A DNA stretch of 7,234 bases, taken from positions 1-7,234 of the forward strand of contig JAHELQ010000268.1 in NCBI GenBank assembly GCA_024644125.1, written 5' to 3'. The position numbers were made by a program, and so were the translations under genes. The notes beneath the pieces were generated by a model. The model did no database searches. It worked only from the letters and a program-made list of their open reading frames with translations, and was not told the origin of the DNA. The stretch comes from Candidatus Aminicenantota bacterium (lineage in GTDB: Bacteria > Acidobacteriota > Aminicenantia > UBA2199). Shown here piece after piece: positions 6,636 to 7,234 of the stretch (positions are counted from its first letter, which is position 1; the number at the start of each line of letters is the position of its first letter).

Positions 6636-6726
6636 TTAATTTCTGGGGAATTATAGAGGCCTGAAACCACCTCGTTTTCAATTTTCCAGTTAGTTTTCAA
6701 GGGACTTTGTTGGATCGTTGACACAT

Positions 6727-6735
6727 AAAAGGAGG
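6727..6735 (+). promoter_or_regulatory. Ribosome binding site of the aromatic-rich secreted protein gene
   Basis: AAAAGGAGG ends 4 bases before ATG 6740. Pairing is very strong but spacing is a little short. Another ATG at 6736 directly follows the site in a different frame and is too close to be used. Confidence 0.65.
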
Positions 6736-6739
6736 ATGT

Positions 6740-7234
6740 ATGAAACACAAGCGTTTATGGGGAGTACTATTATGTCTCTCTATTCTTCTCATTCTTTTCA
6801 ACACCACTTCATATGCCCTGGAAGAAGGCGGCTACGTTGGCGGGCCGTTCTGGAATGACGCGACCACCGTCTGGAACTTCTTGAGACATTTCAACTACGA
6901 GCAGTATTATTGGGCATACGATTTTATGTTCAGAAATATGAACAACTATTTCGTGGATGATATGGATATCGCATATTACTGCGGCTATGGATTTGGGTGG
7001 CGCAACATCACCGTTTTTGGGTTCTGGCCGTGGTGGTGGAATGTTATCGATTATGCGTATGCCGGTAATTCGCCGCATATTGGCTATGGAAACGTGGACC
7101 TTGAATTTCTCGTGATCCATGCGTCCAACAGTATCCCGACGCCGGGGAGCGTCTGGGATTGGTATACCGCATGGATTACCGAACCCAATGATATCTTCGA
7201 CGGAATGCATCAGTTGCATGGATTCTGGACCCGC
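6740..7234 (+). CDS. Exported aromatic-rich protein of uncertain function (partial, 3' end off the right edge)
   Basis: The frame is open for 165 codons from ATG 6740 to the window end. Residues 1-26 form a clear signal peptide: Lys/Arg at 2-5, a hydrophobic core from 6 to 20, and a probable cut after Ser-Tyr-Ala 26. The visible protein is extremely aromatic, with 13 Trp, 14 Tyr and 13 Phe in 165 residues (about 24 percent), including PWWW at 97-100. The pattern runs DIAYYCGYG (76-84), then GNVDLEFLVIHASNS (117-131), then a Trp-rich stretch, then FDGMHQLHGF (153-162). From memory it recalls secreted proteins of the DUF6345 kind, where a GHG-like segment and a Cys-containing segment occupy these places. 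Here they read GYG and HASNS, so caspase-like catalysis is not supported. The family call is tentative. The start, export signal and existence of the gene are well supported. Confidence 0.75.
   Translation, partial: MKHKRLWGVLLCLSILLILFNTTSYALEEGGYVGGPFWNDATTVWNFLRHFNYEQYYWAYDFMFRNMNNYFVDDMDIAYYCGYGFGWRNITVFGFWPWWWNVIDYAYAGNSPHIGYGNVDLEFLVIHASNSIPTPGSVWDWYTAWITEPNDIFDGMHQLHGFWTR

Larger units (their letters stand above)
6453..6739. other. Divergent intergenic control region
   Basis: These 287 bases separate yugP (leftward) from the aromatic-rich secreted protein gene (rightward). They are A/T rich and contain one promoter per strand, a 7-bp inverted repeat at 6584-6606 and two copies of GTTTTCAA (6674-6681 and 6693-6700) in the rightward leader. 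The 65-codon minus-strand frame within it (6484-6681) lacks a ribosome site and a recognisable product. I see no riboswitch or RNA gene. Confidence 0.7.

Noticed and set aside
6484..6681. Minus-strand 65-codon frame in the intergenic region
   Set aside because: No ribosome site or recognisable product. It spans both promoters and the inverted repeat.
6674..6700. Two direct copies of GTTTTCAA in the leader of the right-hand gene
   Set aside because: The copies are short, T-rich and in an A/T-rich region, so chance is a sufficient explanation.
6718..6723. Second TTGACA just before the right-hand gene
   Set aside because: A matching -10 would fall inside the coding sequence past the start codon, so it cannot drive this gene.
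6809..7219. Minus-strand open frame of 136 codons at the right end
   Set aside because: It lies opposite the signal-peptide-bearing plus-strand gene, which has a promoter and strong ribosome site. Its translation matches nothing known to me.

Overview
The window looks like an ordinary chromosomal stretch of a bacterium. It has standard start and stop codons, Shine-Dalgarno sites, sigma70-like promoters and an intrinsic terminator. It holds several secreted or membrane proteins and no mobile element, tRNA, rRNA or CRISPR array. Two genes carry export signals and a dipeptidyl-peptidase-IV-type enzyme is present. This would suit a Gram-negative, peptide-degrading lineage, but no sequence here fixes the phylum.

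Layout from left to right. (1) A large gene on the minus strand (start at 2032) runs off the left edge. Its 677 visible residues combine a protein-kinase-like N-terminal half with a C-terminal multi-pass membrane region. (2) A 156-base divergent control region (2033-2188) carries a minus-strand promoter, a plus-strand -10 box and an inverted repeat. (3) A plus-strand gene (2189-4420) encodes an exported S9B serine peptidase. It has the full catalytic triad and the Glu-Glu motif of dipeptidyl peptidases, but altered S1-pocket positions. It ends in a rho-independent terminator that lies inside the 3' end of the converging gene. (4) Two minus-strand genes, probably co-transcribed, follow: a YugP-type membrane zinc metallopeptidase (5754-6452) and, downstream of it, a PF00999-type cation/proton antiporter (4455-5696). 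(5) A second divergent control region (6453-6739) has a good promoter on each strand. A 7-bp inverted repeat abuts the -35 of the plus-strand promoter. (6) A plus-strand gene starts at 6740 and runs off the right edge. It encodes an exported, very aromatic-rich protein of uncertain function.

The genes do not form an evident pathway. The common theme is the cell envelope: a membrane kinase-like protein, an exported peptidase, a membrane protease, an ion antiporter and a secreted protein. The most unusual items are the kinase-membrane fusion that lacks a recognisable catalytic-loop Asp, the modified substrate pocket of the S9B peptidase, the operator-like repeat at 6584-6606, and the aromatic-rich secreted protein, whose fold may be a degenerate caspase-like one.
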